A stretch of 54,819 nt of DNA from an uncultured Clostridia bacterium (GTDB lineage Bacteria > Bacillota > Clostridia > TANB77 > CAG-508): the NCBI GenBank assembly GCA_904387305.1, contig CAJFLB010000014.1, positions 1-54,819 of the forward strand. The letters run 5' to 3'. Position numbers and translations under genes: made by a program. Position 1 is the first letter of the stretch. Each line of letters starts with the position of its first letter. The notes below the pieces were generated by a model. That model was not told where the DNA came from, did no database searches, and saw only the letters and a list, made by a program, of their open reading frames with translations. Shown here piece after piece: positions 9,801-16,458 of the stretch.

Positions 9801-10563
9801 TAGATTCTATATATTTTCCATATATGTCTTTTAATAAATCCCATTCAATATCAATTTCTTCTAATCTGGTAAGAAAAGTTGTATGTCTACAATGGTCTGA
9901 CCAATATGTGTCAATCATTTTCATTTCTGTCATTGTTGGATCTCTTTTTTCTGTATCTCTAAAATATTCTTGACAGAATTTTAAGTCTGCAATATCCATA
10001 GCAAAACCATATTTTTCATAGAATTTTTCTGTATCATCTTCTGTCATATGAATAAATCCATCTACTACTTGCACATCTTCTGGCTCTGCCAATTTATCTT
10101 CTAATGTTTCTGGTTTTTCTAAACTTGCTTCTCTGGCATCTACTGAGTTAATTAAATAGTTCTTAATGGTTTTTAATTCTTCATCTGAAAGATTTCCTTT
10201 TAAAATATATACTTTTGCAGATTTACAAGTTGGTCTTTCTCCTCCACTGATGATTTGTAAACATTCTTCTAATGAATTTGCTCTTTGGTCAAATTGTCCT
10301 GGTAAATATTCTACTGCAAATACTTTATCATTTTTATCAAATGTATAGGTTTCATCAAAATAGTCATCTACTTGTGGCTCAGAAAATACAGTTGTTTTTG
10401 CTTTGTTGAAACTTTCTTCATCCACTCCAGATACATCATATCTGTTTAAGATAATAACTTGCTCTAATCCTTTTATCTGTAAGTTTTCTTTTAAATCCTC
10501 TAGGATTCCTTTTGCTTCTACATCAAATCCTGGTTTTTTTTGAACATAAATTCTTCTTACCAT
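6850..10563 (-). CDS. purL: Phosphoribosylformylglycinamidine synthase, single-chain (PurL)
   Basis: Converts FGAR to FGAM with ATP and glutamine. At 1237 aa this is the large one-chain form, not the split PurL/PurQ/PurS set of Bacillus. The synthetase region has two AIR-synthase-like halves (KNETHNHPTEIEPFGGAATC, then GIAAIGGKDSMSGS-like sequence as AAIGGKDSMSGSYN). A class I glutaminase fills about 975-1237: nucleophile Cys1078 in LGICNGFQ and the His/Glu pair in MAHSERC (about 1208/1210). It has a good AAGGAGG site. It is separated from purM by a foreign-looking single-gene cassette. Confidence 0.97.
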   Translation of the reverse strand: MVRRIYVQKKPGFDVEAKGILEDLKENLQIKGLEQVIILNRYDVSGVDEESFNKAKTTVFSEPQVDDYFDETYTFDKNDKVFAVEYLPGQFDQRANSLEECLQIISGGERPTCKSAKVYILKGNLSDEELKTIKNYLINSVDAREASLEKPETLEDKLAEPEDVQVVDGFIHMTEDDTEKFYEKYGFAMDIADLKFCQEYFRDTEKRDPTMTEMKMIDTYWSDHCRHTTFLTRLEEIDIEWDLLKDIYGKYIESRKFVYQDRKKDISLMDVATIVAKELKKRGVLKNLDESEEINACSIKANIMVDGKEEEYLIMFKNETHNHPTEIEPFGGAATCLGGAIRDPLSGRVYVYQAMRVTGCGDPRQTIEETLPNKLPQRKLTNEAARGYSSYGNQIGLATGQVAEIYHPGYVAKRMEIGALVGAAPSKNVIRLRPEPGDKVVLLGGRTGRDGCGGATGSSKAHNSESLTSCGAEVQKGNAPEERKIQRLFRDPEVTKLIKRCNDFGAGGISVAIGELADGLEINLDKVPKKYEGLDGTELAISESQERMAVVVADKDVENFINLAEKENIEATVVAKVVEEPRVKMYWRNKVIVDLSREFLNTNGDVKNANAKITKPLDAENYFASKQVNDIEKTWKETITDLNCCSQRGLVERFDSTIGANTVIMPFGGKYQLTPAEGMVARIPTLEGYTDAGTIMTYGYNPYIASWSPFHGAVYAIVESVAKYVALGGDYKKAYLTLQEYFEKLRNEPERWGKPLAALLGAYYVQEQLQIAAIGGKDSMSGSYNELDVPPTLVSFCIGDVDTTKVVSNEFKKANSKVYVLKTKMGKENIIDFDDLKENFELVHKLINDGKVLSSSTIKNGGIADVITKSCIGNKIGFKFENTEDLFTPLYGSFVLEASEDIDNAKLELLGTTTSEKAIVVNENVVLDLEELIKLWEEPLEKVFPTKAEQKGEARNILSQKTPTITRKLPITRPHVFIPVFPGTNCEYDSAKAFEDAGARVSTVVFKNLKPQDIQDSIELFAKEIEKAQIIMFPGGFSAGDEPDGSGKFISSIFRNPKLKDLIHKHLYEKDGLMLGICNGFQALVKLGLLPYGEIREMDDTMPTLTFNTISRHQSKMVNTKVVSKMSPWFSEVELGEEFTVPISHGEGRFIVSKELEEELIANGQIATQYVDFNGNATYDIDFNPNGSIDAIEGITSPDGRILGKMAHSERCYRDILKNMPGKKDQKIFEAGVNYYR

Positions 10564-10637
10564 TTAATAATTCCTCCTTTATTTTGGTAATGATTTATTA
10601 TATTTATAAGTATAAACTTATTGATAACTTGGTTATG

Positions 10638-10676
10638 TTGCATCATACGAAATTGCTTTGTGATTTTTCTATGCAA
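10638..10676. repeat. Dispersed TTGCACAGA-type hairpin, diverged copy
   Basis: TTGCAT and ATGCAA bound an inverted repeat with inner CGAAAT/ATTTTTC halves, upstream of purL. It resembles the hairpins at 1.82 and 38.20 kb in layout (TTGC..CGAAA..AATTTTTCT.TGCAA). Confidence 0.35.
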
Positions 10677-10723
10677 TGTGTTTTATCATTTAAGAATCTT
10701 TAATTTTTATGTACTAAAACGAG

Positions 10724-10778
10724 AAAACAGGCAGATATTATTTGACAATAACTGCCTATATAATATCTACCTGTTTTT
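10724..10778 (-). terminator. Terminator of the 10798-11145 cassette
   Basis: AAAACAGGCAGATATTA pairs with TAATATCTACCTGTTTT in a 17-bp stem with one mismatch, about 20 nt after the gene on the minus strand. A TTTT stretch follows the stem. Confidence 0.65.
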
Positions 10779-10797
10779 AGAAAGATTTACTGAGAGA

Positions 10798-11145
10798 CTA
10801 TATTATCCCCCATCTAATAAGTTTTTTTCTAACTGTTTTTCGAATTTGCGAAAATATTGTAGATACTATTATAAAATTACCACTGGAAAGAAACATTACT
10901 TTCTCTCCATTATAACATCTTCGCACTTTCCCTCTGGGTTCTACACTTACTATCCCTCTTCCTTTTACTTTAATTGTAAATCTTTCTCCGGCACAATGAA
11001 CCTCGCCTTTTTCCATGTCTTCTTGACCTATTCGGCCAATGTCATTTCTCAAAGAGCCACCTTCTTGGAATTGTTCTTTTGTAAATCCTTTGTCAATAAG
11101 GATTACAATTTTTTCTTCGTCCTTTAGTTTTGTGTAATAGTTCAT
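10798..11145 (-). CDS. Hypothetical protein, single-gene cassette
   Basis: A 115-aa protein not recognised by family. It is polar at the N-terminus (KLKDEEKIVILIDKGF, resembling a helix-turn start) and has a basic, more hydrophobic C-terminal end. The start was set by AAGGAGGAAACATA before ATG. It interrupts the purL-purM order, has its own consensus promoter and terminator, and uses GC-richer codons than its neighbours. It looks like an independent insertion. Confidence 0.72.
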   Translation of the reverse strand: MNYYTKLKDEEKIVILIDKGFTKEQFQEGGSLRNDIGRIGQEDMEKGEVHCAGERFTIKVKGRGIVSVEPRGKVRRCYNGEKVMFLSSGNFIIVSTIFSQIRKTVRKKLIRWGII

Positions 11146-11202
11146 TATGTTTCCTCCTTGGCATACAGCCATTGCATAAGTTTATAAAGTTGCTCGATAG
11201 AT

Positions 11203-11231
11203 ATTATATCACATTTAAATAACATATTCAA
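11203..11231 (-). promoter_or_regulatory. Promoter of the 10798-11145 cassette
   Basis: On the minus strand: -35 TTGAAT, 17-bp spacer, extended -10 TGATATAAT. The spacer ending AAATGTGA closely resembles that of the promoter at 17168-17196. Confidence 0.7.
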
Positions 11232-11242
11232 TTTTACTTATT

Positions 11243-12280
11243 TTATATCACTTTTATTTCCTTGTTTCCTTTAACCACCTTTCCAATCACATACGCTTTT
11301 TCGCCTTCTTGTTCTAATACTTTTAATGCTTTTTCTTTATTGCTTTCTGGAACAATGATTGCCATACCAATTCCCATATTAAAGGTATTATACATATCTC
11401 TTTCTGGAATGTTTCCTTCTTTTTGGATTAATTTAAAGATTTCTGGTACTGGATATGTATCTTTTTGAATTTCTAATGAAACATTGTCATTTAGCATTCT
11501 TGGCATATTTTCATAAAATCCTCCACCTGTTATATGAGAAATTCCTTTTACATTTACTTCATCTATTAATTTTAAAACTGGTTTTACATAAATTTTTGTT
11601 GGTGTAAGCAATGCTTCTCCTAATGTCATTCCTAATTCTTCTCTATATTCTCTTAAATTTTCTTCATTAACGTTAAATATTTTTCTAACTAAAGAAAATC
11701 CATTTGAATGAACTCCTGAAGATGTTAGTCCAATAACTACATCTCCTTCTTGTATGTTATCTGGATTGATAATTTTTGATTTATCTACAACACCTACACT
11801 AAATCCTGCTAAATCATATTCATTATCAGAATATAGTCCTGGCATTTCTGCTGTTTCTCCTCCAACTAATGCACAGCCTGCTTTTTTACAGCCATCTGCT
11901 ACACCTTTTACAATACTTGCTACCATTTCTGGAATGTTTTTCCATAATGATATGTAGTCTAAAAAGAATAATGGTTTTGCACCACAGCAAACAATGTCAT
12001 TTACACACATTGCTACACAATCTTGTCCTATGGTATCATGTTTATCAAGCAAAAAAGCCAATTTTAGTTTCGTTCCCACACCATCTGTTCCTGACACTAA
12101 AATAGGCTCCTTCATTTCACTTATATCTAACTTAAAAAGACCCCCAAATCCTCCAAGGTCTGACATAACTCCTTTTGTATATGTTTCTTGCACACTTTTC
12201 TTCATTAGTTCTACTGCTTTATATCCTGCTGTTACATCTACGCCCGCTTCTTTATAACTTTCACTAAAACTTTTTTCCAT
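11243..12280 (-). CDS. purM: Phosphoribosylformylglycinamidine cyclo-ligase (PurM)
   Basis: Closes the imidazole ring: FGAM plus ATP gives AIR. The 345-aa length is normal. It shows [14 protein letters not shown], the [19 protein letters not shown] block and GGETAEMPG, all typical of AIR synthetase. In many Clostridia it directly neighbours purF or purN; here it sits upstream of purL with a cassette in between. An AT-rich divergent spacer of 174 bp separates it from coaE. Confidence 0.97.
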   Translation of the reverse strand: MEKSFSESYKEAGVDVTAGYKAVELMKKSVQETYTKGVMSDLGGFGGLFKLDISEMKEPILVSGTDGVGTKLKLAFLLDKHDTIGQDCVAMCVNDIVCCGAKPLFFLDYISLWKNIPEMVASIVKGVADGCKKAGCALVGGETAEMPGLYSDNEYDLAGFSVGVVDKSKIINPDNIQEGDVVIGLTSSGVHSNGFSLVRKIFNVNEENLREYREELGMTLGEALLTPTKIYVKPVLKLIDEVNVKGISHITGGGFYENMPRMLNDNVSLEIQKDTYPVPEIFKLIQKEGNIPERDMYNTFNMGIGMAIIVPESNKEKALKVLEQEGEKAYVIGKVVKGNKEIKVI

Positions 12281-12396
12281 TGGTTTTCTCCTTTCATATT
12301 CTACCCTAATATAATACTATATTTTTTAACTTTTTACAAGGTTTTTAGCGAAAATTTGATAATTCTTTGCTCTTTTCTTTTCATTTCTTTCATTTA

Positions 12397-12425
12397 TTGC
12401 ATTTTTCTATTTGAGATGATATAAT
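12397..12425 (+). promoter_or_regulatory. coaE promoter
   Basis: -35 TTGCAT, 17-bp spacer, extended -10 TGATATAAT, about 30 nt before the AAGGAGG site of coaE. Confidence 0.7.
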
Positions 12426-12454
12426 TTTTCTAAATATTTAAGGAGGATTTCAAT

Positions 12455-13039
12455 ATGAAATTGATTGGAATTACTGGTAAAACAGGAACTGGAAAATCTA
12501 CCATCGCAACAACACTGGCTCAAAAATTAGCTGGGCAATATGTTGACATTGATAAAATCGGACACCAAGCCACTTCAGATCCTATTATTGCTAAAAAACT
12601 TTGTAATGTATTTGGTAATGAGCTATTAAATGAAAATGGAAATATTGATAGAAAAAAATTAGGTAATATTGTATTTAGTGATACAGATAAAATGCAAATT
12701 TTAACAGATATTACATGGGAATATATGGAACAAGAACTAGATAGGATTTTGTTGCAAAAGCAACAATGTTTTGTTTTTGATTGGGTTTTGCTTCCTAAGG
12801 TCAAATTCTGGGATATGTGTGACATCAAAATATTAGTTATTTCTGATGACACAGTAAGAAAAGAAAGAATATTGGCAAGAGATCATATTTCTGAGGAATA
12901 TCTTGAAAAAAGAGAATCTGCTACTTTAAATTATTCTAAATTATCATTTGATTTTACTTTTGATAATGACTATACAAATAAAAGTATGGATGCTTTTGTT
13001 GAAGTAGTATATAACCAAATAATGAAAGAAAATGCATAA
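12455..13039 (+). CDS. coaE: Dephospho-CoA kinase (CoaE)
   Basis: Last step of CoA synthesis: phosphorylates the ribose 3'-OH of dephospho-CoA. The 194-aa protein opens with a P-loop, ITGKTGTGKST, followed by DIDKIGHQ, the conserved Asp/His pair after strand 2 of the family. VFDWVLLPKVKF replaces the more usual VxDVPLLFE, so substrate-lid residues differ. It is convergent with coaD, the preceding enzyme, and has its own promoter and terminator. Confidence 0.9.
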   Translation: MKLIGITGKTGTGKSTIATTLAQKLAGQYVDIDKIGHQATSDPIIAKKLCNVFGNELLNENGNIDRKKLGNIVFSDTDKMQILTDITWEYMEQELDRILLQKQQCFVFDWVLLPKVKFWDMCDIKILVISDDTVRKERILARDHISEEYLEKRESATLNYSKLSFDFTFDNDYTNKSMDAFVEVVYNQIMKENA

Positions 13040-13074
13040 AAAACAGGTATAAGAAAATCTTATATCTGTTTTTT
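13037..13074 (+). terminator. coaE terminator
   Basis: AAAAAACAGGTATAAGA and TCTTATATCTGTTTTTT form a stem that overlaps the coaE stop and ends in a T-run. The flanking A- and T-runs would let it work from both sides. Confidence 0.75.
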
Positions 13075-13096
13075 ACTCTCAAAATGAAATATGTTT

Positions 13097-13189
13097 TTAA
13101 AAAATATGTATAATGCTTACTATTACAACTACAACGAGTGATATAAAAACCATTCCTAAAATATAAGCTCTAAATAAATGATTGTCCAT
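13097..13189 (-). CDS. Possible 30-aa single-span membrane peptide
   Basis: Short ORF reading MDNHLFRAYILGMVFISL and then a valine/isoleucine run, so essentially one membrane helix. It lies 38 nt after coaD on the same strand. I see no good ribosome binding site, so it may not be translated. Confidence 0.3.
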   Translation of the reverse strand: MDNHLFRAYILGMVFISLVVVVIVSIIHIF

Positions 13190-13227
13190 AATATAGATTC
13201 ATATATGAACCGCTTCCATAATCTCTT

Positions 13228-13713
13228 CTAACAAATGGGATTATACTTATCTTTAATGATCTCCATTACCTCTTCTGGTAAATATTTTGAAACATCTTTC
13301 CCGTATTGTAATAATTCCATTACCATACTTGAGCTAATATTTCCTAAACTTCCTGCTCTAATATACATTGTATCTAATCCTGAAATTTCTTCATTAATAG
13401 ATGCTAGGGTTTCTTCGTATTGATAATCCATACCATTTCTAACCCCTCTTACTAAAAGTGTTGCATTATGTTCTAATGCCGCATCAACAGAAAGGTTATC
13501 ATAACAAACCACGGATACATTTGTAAGATTTCTATTTACAAGGATTTTTTCTATTGCATTTTTCATAATTTCTTTATCGTATCTTCTTTTCTTATCTGGA
13601 TTCACACCAATTCCTATGATGACTTTGTCAAATAGCTTGGCTGATTTTGTTACGACATGTAAATGTCCATTGGTAAATGGGTCAAAACTCCCCGCATAAA
13701 ATCCAATCTCCAT
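13228..13713 (-). CDS. coaD: Phosphopantetheine adenylyltransferase (CoaD)
   Basis: Adenylylates 4'-phosphopantetheine to dephospho-CoA, the substrate of the neighbouring CoaE. The 161-aa protein has the nucleotidyltransferase loop GSFDPFTNGHLHV near residue 9, the RGVRNGMDYQYE block, and ISSSMV in place of the ISSS/T.R motif. Length and architecture are normal. Confidence 0.96.
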   Translation of the reverse strand: MEIGFYAGSFDPFTNGHLHVVTKSAKLFDKVIIGIGVNPDKKRRYDKEIMKNAIEKILVNRNLTNVSVVCYDNLSVDAALEHNATLLVRGVRNGMDYQYEETLASINEEISGLDTMYIRAGSLGNISSSMVMELLQYGKDVSKYLPEEVMEIIKDKYNPIC

Positions 13714-13811
13714 ATCTTTTCCTCCTACTTTTGCAAGTTTTCAACTCCTACTTTCAACTTCTATCTCTATTATTTTACAATATTTTGTATAAAGTTACAA
13801 GTATTTCATAA

Positions 13812-13858
13812 CAGAGAAAGACATTCTCCAGAAATTTCTTTCCAGAAAATGTCCTTCC
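13812..13858 (-). terminator. Terminator of the Cys-rich cassette
   Basis: GGACATTTTC pairs with GAGAATGTCT (with a G-U pair) downstream of the 13868-14050 gene, and a TTTCTCT tract follows. Confidence 0.5.
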
Positions 13859-13867
13859 CCATATTTG

Positions 13868-14050
13868 TCAGTATGAGCATTTTAACAAATACGGCCGCAT
13901 TTTACATGTTTTATCCTCACACTTCTCACAGTCTTTGGCGCCCCATTGACATTTCTCCTGGGTTGTTTTAAGTCCATTATAGAACTTAAAGAGTCTTTCT
14001 CTTTCCTTGCTTTCTTCTCCCAGATTTTCTTGATAGTTTATTATTTTCAT
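13868..14050 (-). CDS. Small cysteine-rich protein, single-gene cassette
   Basis: A 60-aa protein with cysteines clustered as KCQWGAKDCEKCEDKTC plus one near the C-terminus; a small metal-binding fold is possible. The start is fixed by AAAGGAGAAACAAG before ATG; the longer reading upstream lacks a site. It has its own promoter and terminator and is not recognised by family. A perfect CCTCCCAATTGGGAG palindrome lies in its leader. Confidence 0.62.
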   Translation of the reverse strand: MKIINYQENLGEESKERERLFKFYNGLKTTQEKCQWGAKDCEKCEDKTCKMRPYLLKCSY

Positions 14051-14123
14051 CTTGTTTCTCCTTTCTCCCAATTGGGAGGTTGCTAATAGTTTCTACGCAA
14101 AACCTTTTGGTTATGCTATTATT

Positions 14124-14152
14124 ATTATACTACACTTCGCATAAAATTGCAA
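14124..14152 (-). promoter_or_regulatory. Promoter of the Cys-rich cassette
   Basis: Minus strand: -35 TTGCAA, 17-bp spacer, -10 TATAAT. The terminator of the upstream 47-aa gene overlaps the -35 side, so the two cassettes are packed tightly. Confidence 0.65.
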
Positions 14153-14198
14153 AAAGACAGGAGATTGTCCTGCTATAACTGCATCGCAATCCCCTTAT
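14152..14198 (-). terminator. Terminator of the 47-aa basic peptide gene
   Basis: AGGGGATTG pairs with CAATCTCCT (one G-U) around an inner GC-rich loop, then GTCTTTTTGC. It follows the stop on the minus strand. Confidence 0.6.
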
Positions 14199-14206
14199 CC
14201 ATTTCG

Positions 14207-14350
14207 TTATGATTTTTTCCTTTGGTTTATAGTTCCCATTTCATGTCTCAACTTCTTGTCATTCATGTCTACATGTTCCCATTTACCAGGCTGAATTTCT
14301 ACCCATCTCATATGTCTTTTCCGCTTTCTTCCGCCTTTTTTATTTCTCAT
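14207..14350 (-). CDS. 47-aa highly basic small protein
   Basis: The ORF begins MRNKKGGRKRKRHMRWVEI and continues WEHVDMNDKKLRHEMG. About a third of the residues are Lys, Arg or His. TAGGAGG lies 8 nt before the ATG, and the gene has a -10/-35 pair upstream and a hairpin terminator, so it is a real expression unit despite its size. Nucleic-acid binding is possible from charge alone; the family is unknown. Confidence 0.6.
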   Translation of the reverse strand: MRNKKGGRKRKRHMRWVEIQPGKWEHVDMNDKKLRHEMGTINQRKKS

Positions 14351-14382
14351 AACATAAACCTCCTACTCAATTGTTATATATT

Positions 14383-14411
14383 ATTTTAACAAATAATTAG
14401 GATTTTGTCAT
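14383..14411 (-). promoter_or_regulatory. Promoter of the 47-aa gene
   Basis: Minus strand: -35 ATGACA, 17-bp spacer, -10 TAAAAT. It overlaps the end of the upstream gene remnant. Confidence 0.5.
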
Positions 14412-14416
14412 CTTTT

Positions 14417-14722
14417 TTAGCATTTCAAACACATTTTTTCCAACACAAGTGTAATTTCTTCTCCTTTATTTGTAAAAATATGCACTGTTATTTCGTTAGT
14501 TGCATCATATTGGGTTAAATTAAAGGTCTGATGATAATTTGTTATTTTATTTCCTTCTTCTGGTACACTATATCCACCATCTTAAATGTTGTGTTTGACA
14601 CAACTGCTGTCACTTGATTGATGTCAATTCCTTCTTCACTACAACTTTTTTACCTTGTATATAAATATCATGTCTATTTTTTGAGCATCTTGAAGAATAT
14701 TTTCATAATCTAAATTTTCCAT
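14417..14722 (-). pseudogene. Frame-broken gene remnant
   Basis: Three stretches in different minus-strand frames read like protein and follow one another: MENLDYENILQDAQKIDM, then EEGIDINQVTAVVSNTTFKM, then GGYSVPEEGNKITNYHQTF and on to EEITLVLEK and a stop. Joining them needs at least two frameshifts. No ribosome site precedes the first Met. It may be the 3' part of the same gene as the coding-like fragment at 15200-15330, separated by the 14.8-15.2 kb cassette. Confidence 0.45.
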
Positions 14723-14805
14723 CTAGGCATTATTTCTTTATAAAATTATTATGATGTTCAAACTATATCAAGAACATACATTTTTTCAATTATTTTTTAT
14801 TTCGC

Positions 14806-14834
14806 TTGACTATATTATGTAAATTTGATAAATT
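14806..14834 (+). promoter_or_regulatory. Promoter of the 14914-15132 cassette
   Basis: -35 TTGACT, 17-bp spacer containing ATTATGTAAATT, -10 TAAATT. The spacer word is also in the cassette promoter at 17168-17196. Confidence 0.6.
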
Positions 14835-14869
14835 AATGTATGTATTTAAAGTGCATACCCAAAAAGTAA

Positions 14870-14891
14870 CTTGGAGGGTAAGCCCTCCAAG
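14870..14891 (+). promoter_or_regulatory. Leader hairpin upstream of the cassette gene
   Basis: CTTGGAGGG and CCCTCCAAG form a perfect 9-bp stem with a TAAG loop in the untranslated leader, 22 nt before the start codon. It contains a decoy GGAGG in its 5' arm; the real AAGGAGG follows the hairpin. A stabilising or regulatory role is inference. Confidence 0.5.
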
Positions 14892-14913
14892 AAAATTCAA
14901 GGAGGTTTTATTT

Positions 14914-15132
14914 ATGAAAGTTGTGTATTCAAATGGTAGCGAGGGAACTTTATCTGCAAAAGATTCAGAAAAACTGTATATTCAGAATCGGTTTACCTTG
15001 GAATCTTGGCAGGAGCTGGAGAGTGAGATGATTCGGCTTGATATCATCAAGTTTGAAGATCCATTCCTCAGTACATTAGGAGCTGACTTGGTCTCTATCG
15101 AATATGTGAGAAATCAAGTCGCCGCCCACTAA
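14914..15132 (+). CDS. 72-aa hypothetical protein, single-gene cassette
   Basis: The start codon follows CAAGGAGGTTTTATTT. The product begins MKVVYSNGSEGTLSAKDSEK and is acidic and soluble, with no membrane segment. Codons such as CGG, GCC and CTG are frequent compared with host genes. It has promoter, leader hairpin and terminator of its own, and lies between two gene remnants. Not recognised. Confidence 0.65.
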   Translation: MKVVYSNGSEGTLSAKDSEKLYIQNRFTLESWQELESEMIRLDIIKFEDPFLSTLGADLVSIEYVRNQVAAH

Positions 15133-15151
15133 ACTATTAAACTGCACATCC

Positions 15152-15200
15152 ACTAAAAAAACAGAGTAGACTGTCACTATGAGATGTCTGCTCTGTTTTT
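15152..15200 (+). terminator. Terminator of the 72-aa cassette gene
   Basis: AAAAACAGAG and CTCTGTTTTT close a long stem that also contains AGAC/GTCT pairs, ending in a T-run. Confidence 0.75.
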
Positions 15201-15351
15201 CTGTAGATTTTATTGGTTCTATTACTTCAGATTCATTTTCTGTATCTATCACCGAACTACTTGGTTGTTGTGATTTGTATGTATTATGGCTTCCATATGA
15301 TAATGTTGTCCAATTTATTAAATTAACATAGTGTTATTGACGTTGAGCCAG

Positions 15352-15384
15352 AAAAAAATCAACCAGATTTACTGATTGATTTTT
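15352..15384 (-). terminator. tRNA-Leu terminator
   Basis: On the minus strand AAAAATCAATCAG and CTGGTTGATTTTTTT form a stem-loop with a long T-run, about 40 nt past the tRNA. Confidence 0.75.
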
Positions 15385-15422
15385 GTAACTATCTGTTCTG
15401 TTAGTTCGAACAGAAACGTCAT

Positions 15423-15506
15423 TGGTGCGGATGAAGGGACTCGAACCCCCACGCCGTTGGCACTGGTTCCTAAGACCAGCGCGTCTACCAGTTCCGCCAC
15501 ATCCGC
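15423..15506 (-). tRNA. tRNA-Leu (anticodon UAG)
   Basis: The minus strand starts GCGGATGTGGCGGAACTGG and ends CATCCGC plus A and an encoded CCA. The acceptor arm is a perfect 7-bp pairing. The anticodon stem CTGGT/ACCAG encloses CTTAGGA, giving UAG; the T-arm has GGTTCGAGTCC. There is a short variable arm of class II type. It reads CUA and other CUN leucine codons. Confidence 0.95.
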
Positions 15507-15527
15507 ATATATAAACTAACAATAAAT

Positions 15528-15557
15528 ATATTAGCACAAATCTATTTTTATTGTCAA
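15528..15557 (-). promoter_or_regulatory. tRNA-Leu promoter
   Basis: Minus strand: -35 TTGACA, 18-bp spacer, -10 TAATAT, placed about 22 bp before the mature tRNA end. Confidence 0.6.
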
Positions 15558-15572
15558 TAGTTTTTATAAATT

Positions 15573-15764
15573 TTACATAGAAAAATAGATTATCAAACCA
15601 CCTACTATTGCTAATATAAATCCTATCATTTTCAATCCATTTGAACCTTCATTTTGGTCTCCAAACCCAAAAAATCTTTTTGTAATAATTCTTGCATCAT
15701 ATATTAGAATAACCCCTACTAAAACAAAAAGTAAACCAATTAATTTTATAATTAGTTGAAACAT
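15573..15764 (-). CDS. Small two-span membrane protein
   Basis: A 63-aa protein with two hydrophobic segments (about 3-22 and 43-61) separated by a polar loop RIITKRFFGFGDQNEG. I prefer the second ATG because the first abuts the AAGG site with no spacing. It lies upstream of the tRNA on the same strand and has host-like AT-rich codons. Function unknown. Confidence 0.6.
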   Translation of the reverse strand: MFQLIIKLIGLLFVLVGVILIYDARIITKRFFGFGDQNEGSNGLKMIGFILAIVGGLIIYFSM

Positions 15765-15821
15765 ATATATCAACATCCTTTTTTATTGTATAGATATATA
15801 TTAATATGTTTTTTATAAAAA

Positions 15822-15861
15822 GTCAATAGGCATTAAGATAACCTTAATGCCTATTCCATGA
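15822..15861 (-). terminator. Terminator of the 15872-16216 gene
   Basis: AATAGGCATTAAG and CTTAATGCCTATT are perfect complements around a GTTAT loop, then GACTTTTTA on the minus strand. Confidence 0.75.
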
Positions 15862-15871
15862 CCTGCTAATT

Positions 15872-16216
15872 TTAACCTCGGATTGTTTTCACGTATCTTT
15901 CTATATGTTTTACTTTTCTTCTTTTGTATTCAGATTCTTTCTCATCATTTTCTTTATCTAAATTGATATTATCAACTTTTATTTGCAAGCTTTCCTCTGA
16001 ATTAATTAATGCCCTCGGCACATAATATCTTGCCTGCCAAGAATATAATACGGCTTCAATTTCCGTATCATTTAAATTTTCTGTTTTCTTTTTGCCGAGT
16101 ACAAATTCTTGAATAATATAAGTTCCTCTTAAGTCTCTACGTAAACCTAACTGTGATACAACTGACCGTGCTTCACTTTCCTCTCTTAATGCTATTAATT
16201 TTGCCTCTTTTGTCAT
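15872..16216 (-). CDS. Hypothetical protein, single-gene cassette
   Basis: A 114-aa, highly charged soluble protein starting MTKEAKLIALREESEARSVV, with a Lys/Glu-rich C-terminal third. TAAGGAGGAAAAAAC precedes the ATG. Strong own terminator and no cotranscribed neighbour. Not recognised; charge pattern suggests helices. Confidence 0.65.
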   Translation of the reverse strand: MTKEAKLIALREESEARSVVSQLGLRRDLRGTYIIQEFVLGKKKTENLNDTEIEAVLYSWQARYYVPRALINSEESLQIKVDNINLDKENDEKESEYKRRKVKHIERYVKTIRG

Positions 16217-16404
16217 GTTTTTTCCTCCTTAGTTTTCATTGTTTCTAAAGTTTTCTGCTTCAATATTTTTTTATTTTACAGTATTTTACAATTATTTATC
16301 TTTATTTTTTACAAAGTTGCATTTTTATTATATATCATATTTACATTTTTTTACATTTTTATTTTGCTTTATACTACTAAATTTATTTCTATTATATGTA
16401 GCAA

Positions 16405-16440
16405 AGAAGAAGGTGCCTTTCAACACCTTCCTCACCTAGA
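16405..16440 (-). terminator. Hairpin after the 16459-17085 gene
   Basis: GAAGGTGTTG and CACCTTC pair downstream of the gene on the minus strand, followed by TTCTTTGC. The 242-bp gap up to 16216 is otherwise AT-rich leader sequence of the next gene. Confidence 0.45.
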
Positions 16441-16458
16441 AATGAAACCAATCTCAGC

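Noticed and set aside
12281..12454. Purine riboswitch upstream of purM or coaE
   Set aside because: I looked for the conserved three-way-junction words of the guanine/adenine aptamer in this and the other pur gaps and did not see them.
15423..15506. tRNA-Leu as an integration site for a genomic island
   Set aside because: No partial tRNA 3' end duplicate or integrase gene is visible nearby, despite the accessory-looking genes around it.
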